DNA of 64,000 bases from the NCBI GenBank assembly GCA_902795355.1, contig CADBKZ010000020.1, positions 55,528-119,527 on the forward strand. The letters are read 5' to 3'. The notes under the pieces were generated by a model. That model saw only the letters and a list, made by a program, of their open reading frames with translations, was not told the origin of the DNA and did not search any database. Position 1 is the first letter of the stretch. Every line of letters starts with the position of its first letter. This DNA comes from an uncultured Ruminococcus sp. (GTDB lineage: Bacteria > Bacillota > Clostridia > Oscillospirales > CAG-272). Of this stretch, positions 61,808 through 64,000 are shown piece by piece. The translations under genes and the position numbers were made by a program.

Positions 61808-62755
61808 TTACCGCTTCAGAATGAATTTTTGCAGGAGCAGGAAGACCAGCGGAATGGTAATGCAGGAAAGAAGATGCGAAACCAAGGCCATGCCGGCCGC
61901 CTTTGTCGGGTCCTTTCCATACGCGCTCGGAACCACGATGATGTTCAGCCCCAACGGCATGGCAAGGGAACAGACGGTGCAGATTACAATTGCGTCCGAC
62001 GGGTTCCAAAGAACAAACAGGCCCACAAAAGCAAGCGGGATCGCAAGCAGGCGAACGGCGGTTGTCAGATAGATCGTGCGATCTTTGAAAACGCTCTTCA
62101 AACTGATTTTTGCAACCGTTATGCCCGTAAGCAGCATTGCAACGGGGGACATACAGCTCCCGAGCGTCTGAATCACCGAGGTCAGCGCGGACGGAAGCGA
62201 AAGCCCCGTAATTCCGATTCCCATTCCAACCAGCATTCCGACCAGCATCGGGGTGAGAAACCGCTTGAACCTTGAACCGAGGGTGTTGGTCTCCGCCGCC
62301 GGCATCAGCAATTGCGGAACGCCCCAAAGATAAATCATGATCCACAGCGGGAGCGTAAAAATCAGATATTCCATGAAGAGATCGGGAAACAACGCCATTA
62401 CAACGGAGTTTCCCATAAACCCGAAGTTGGAGAACGCCAAGCCGTAGGTGCAGATGTTGCGGGTATCCCGATCTTTGGTCAACCATTTCGGAATCAGGAC
62501 GGAGAGCGGAACGGTAACTGCCATAACGGCAAAGCTGAACCCGAATAAAACGCCCGCGGATTTGAGCTTATCAACCGTGAAATTGCCGATAAACGTTCCC
62601 ATTACCAACGCGGGAATGAACACATTGTTTTCCAGAACCGAGAGAACTTTCGGCGCGCTCTCCGGCAAAAGACCGAGCTTTGAAAGAATAAAACCGATGA
62701 AAATGAGGGCAAACAGATAGATCATCTGATTGCCCGTTGCAAAAAACAGATCCAC
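61808..62755 (-). CDS. AEC-family transporter (auxin efflux carrier type)
   Basis: A 315-residue protein with about ten helices; GFILSKLGLLPE at residues 21-32 and GLAFSNFGFMGN near residue 100 are family patterns. Bacterial members move organic acids such as malate or malonate. The start is read as GTG at 62755 because AAAAGAGG lies six bases upstream; longer frames run into the glycerate kinase gene. It begins 14 bases after that gene's stop, so it may carry glycerate or a related acid. Confidence 0.85.
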   Translation of the reverse strand: MDLFFATGNQMIYLFALIFIGFILSKLGLLPESAPKVLSVLENNVFIPALVMGTFIGNFTVDKLKSAGVLFGFSFAVMAVTVPLSVLIPKWLTKDRDTRNICTYGLAFSNFGFMGNSVVMALFPDLFMEYLIFTLPLWIMIYLWGVPQLLMPAAETNTLGSRFKRFLTPMLVGMLVGMGIGITGLSLPSALTSVIQTLGSCMSPVAMLLTGITVAKISLKSVFKDRTIYLTTAVRLLAIPLAFVGLFVLWNPSDAIVICTVCSLAMPLGLNIIVVPSAYGKDPTKAAGMALVSHLLSCITIPLVFLLLQKFILKR

Positions 62756-62769
62756 AAACAGCCTCTTTT

Positions 62770-63894
62770 CTATTCGGAGTTCTGCCGGAACGTCCGTTTT
62801 ATGAATAGCTCCGATAATTGTTCCAAATAATGTTTCGCATTTTGCATGGAGTCCCGATCGGATTCGGCCGCGTCCCGTACCGCGTAAATATCGCGCAGGC
62901 CGAGCGGAAGCAAGCGTTCTTTCGCGTCGCCGAGGCAACCGACAAACGCGTACACCGGAACGCTTCCCGCCGCGCGAACAACGCCGCTGATCGCTTTTCC
63001 GAGCAGACTCTGGCGGTCGATTTTTCCCTCGCCGGTCAGAACGGCGTCGGCTCCCCGAATGGCGTCGGCAAAGCCGACGGCCGAGAGTACGGCGTCAATT
63101 CCGGAAACCATTTCGGCCCCCGCAAACGCCAACAGCGGAAGCGCGATTCCGCCGGCCGCTCCAACGCCCGCAATGTTTGCAACGGAACGGCCGCAGGCGC
63201 GTTCCACAACGGCGGCATACCGGCGCATTCCCGCTTCCATTTCGTTCAGGTCGGAGAGGGAAGCGCCTTTTTGTTTTGCAAACATCCGCGTGGCTCCGCT
63301 TTCGCCGAGGAGCGGATTTTGCACGTCGGTCGCAACCGTAAATTTGCAGGGCGTGTGTGCGAAAACGACGTTTTCAAGGTCGATTCGCTCAATTTCGGAG
63401 AGCGTGCCGCCGGTTGGTATCAGTTCGCTTCCGTCGGCGCGCAAAAAGCGCGCGCCGAGCGCGGCGAGCATGCCGCATCCGCCGTCGTTGGTGGCGCTTC
63501 CGCCAACGGTCAGCAAAACGCGCGTGGCTCCATGCCGGATCGCGTGGCGGATCAACTCCCCAACGCCGTAGGTGGTTGCGTTTGCGGCGCGGCGTTCCGC
63601 TTCGGGAACCAACATCAACCCCGCCGCGCGCGCCATTTCCACAATCGCAACGCCGTTTCGCATGGCATAAACCCCTGTAACCGGTCGGCGCATCGGACCC
63701 GTAACGGTTACAAAAACGCGTTCCCGCTCCTCGCTGACGGCTTCCAGAGTCCCCTCTCCGCCGTCGGCAATGGGGAGCAACCGGATTTCCGCGTTCGGGC
63801 AGGCGTTCCGAACGCCGTCGGCAAGCGCGTTTGCAACGTCCCTTGCCGATAAACATTCCTTGAAGGAATCCGGCGCGATTACATATTTCGGCAT
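62770..63894 (-). CDS. Glycerate kinase
   Basis: A 374-residue enzyme of the GarK/GlxK family that phosphorylates D-glycerate. Motifs: APDSFKECLSA at residues 5-15, LLPIADGGEGTLEA, LLTVGGSATNDGGCGMLAALG and TGEGKIDRQSLLGK. The start at 63894 lies seven bases after the stop of an upstream gene and has only a weak, distant ribosome binding site (GGGAG, 17 bases away), so it may depend on coupling. The product enters glycolysis as 2- or 3-phosphoglycerate. Confidence 0.93.
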   Translation of the reverse strand: MPKYVIAPDSFKECLSARDVANALADGVRNACPNAEIRLLPIADGGEGTLEAVSEERERVFVTVTGPMRRPVTGVYAMRNGVAIVEMARAAGLMLVPEAERRAANATTYGVGELIRHAIRHGATRVLLTVGGSATNDGGCGMLAALGARFLRADGSELIPTGGTLSEIERIDLENVVFAHTPCKFTVATDVQNPLLGESGATRMFAKQKGASLSDLNEMEAGMRRYAAVVERACGRSVANIAGVGAAGGIALPLLAFAGAEMVSGIDAVLSAVGFADAIRGADAVLTGEGKIDRQSLLGKAISGVVRAAGSVPVYAFVGCLGDAKERLLPLGLRDIYAVRDAAESDRDSMQNAKHYLEQLSELFIKRTFRQNSE

Positions 63895-63901
63895 CGTTTT
63901 A

Positions 63902-64000
63902 TTACAGCATACTCCCGAGCGTCCGTTTGCCGAAGGCTTTCTCCCAATCGGCGGCGAAGCCGGCGATCGAGGTATCGGTGGTGGTGTGAGCAAGCAGTTT
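63902..64000 (-). CDS. C-terminal end of an unidentified gene (5' part beyond window)
   Basis: The last 32 residues, ending AADWEKAFGKRTLGSML, are read from the right edge on the minus strand. The stop is seven bases before the glycerate kinase start, so both are probably one operon. The fragment is too short for family assignment; a sugar-acid enzyme would fit the context. Confidence 0.6.
   Translation of the reverse strand, partial: KLLAHTTTDTSIAGFAADWEKAFGKRTLGSML

Overview
The window comes from a fairly GC-rich member of the Bacillota, most likely an uncultured gut Clostridia lineage. The support is a spoIIGA-sigE pair (endospore-forming ancestry), strong AGGAG ribosome binding sites, repeated TTGACA-N17-TATAAT promoters, a PyrR-type pyrimidine attenuator and Gram-positive envelope enzymes. 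No rRNA, tRNA, CRISPR array, phage module or transposase gene was found.

Layout. 1-3414: surface-polysaccharide glycosyltransferases (GT8 fragment, GT2, and a DUF4422-GT8 fusion). 3498-11602: PHP phosphoesterase, monocistronic rpsU, a minus-strand run tldD-pmbA-acyltransferase-TRIC channel, then purC. 12749-14449: sigE and spoIIGA. 14653-19106: pepP, plsY, a methyltransferase, a small protein and a nuclease-like protein, with a 217-bp MITE-like element between the last two. 19357-22170: an AT-rich island with one large lipoprotein. 22231-24507: GH4 alpha-galactosidase divergent from an AraC regulator. 25581-28605: two secreted or cytosolic phosphoesterases. 29476-40522: pyrimidine cluster pyrR-pyrC-carB-pyrK-pyrD-pyrF-pyrE-pyrB-pyrI-msrA, lacking carA and interrupted twice by repeat islands. 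41912-48795: a probable surface-polymer decoration locus (membrane alkaline-phosphatase-superfamily enzyme, YidC/glycerophosphotransferase fusion, small membrane protein, HTH-cytidylyltransferase fusion, permease). 48909-50941: DUF5685, J-domain protein and membrane protein. 52524-59332: a two-gene operon for a membrane protein with an L15-like tail and a giant InlB-repeat surface protein. 59502-64000: HAD phosphatase, glycerol-1-phosphate dehydrogenase, AEC transporter, glycerate kinase and the end of one more gene.

The most distinctive non-coding feature is a set of eight intergenic islands (about 5.0, 11.8, 24.5, 28.8, 34.9, 36.9, 40.7 and 51.1 kb). They are built from short palindromic cassettes in which a conserved outer hairpin and tail frame an interchangeable inner hairpin. 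A separate leader-like repeat occurs upstream of the genes at 27541 (minus) and 52524 (plus); the second copy carries a five-unit tandem array.

The strongest candidates for an undescribed system are the 41.9-48.8 kb locus and the 52.5-59.3 kb pair. In the first, import of an alcohol, its CDP activation, and transfer by an insertase-fused enzyme can be read from gene order. In the second, both proteins carry similar Thr/Val/Arg-rich cytosolic stretches. Both functional readings are inference.
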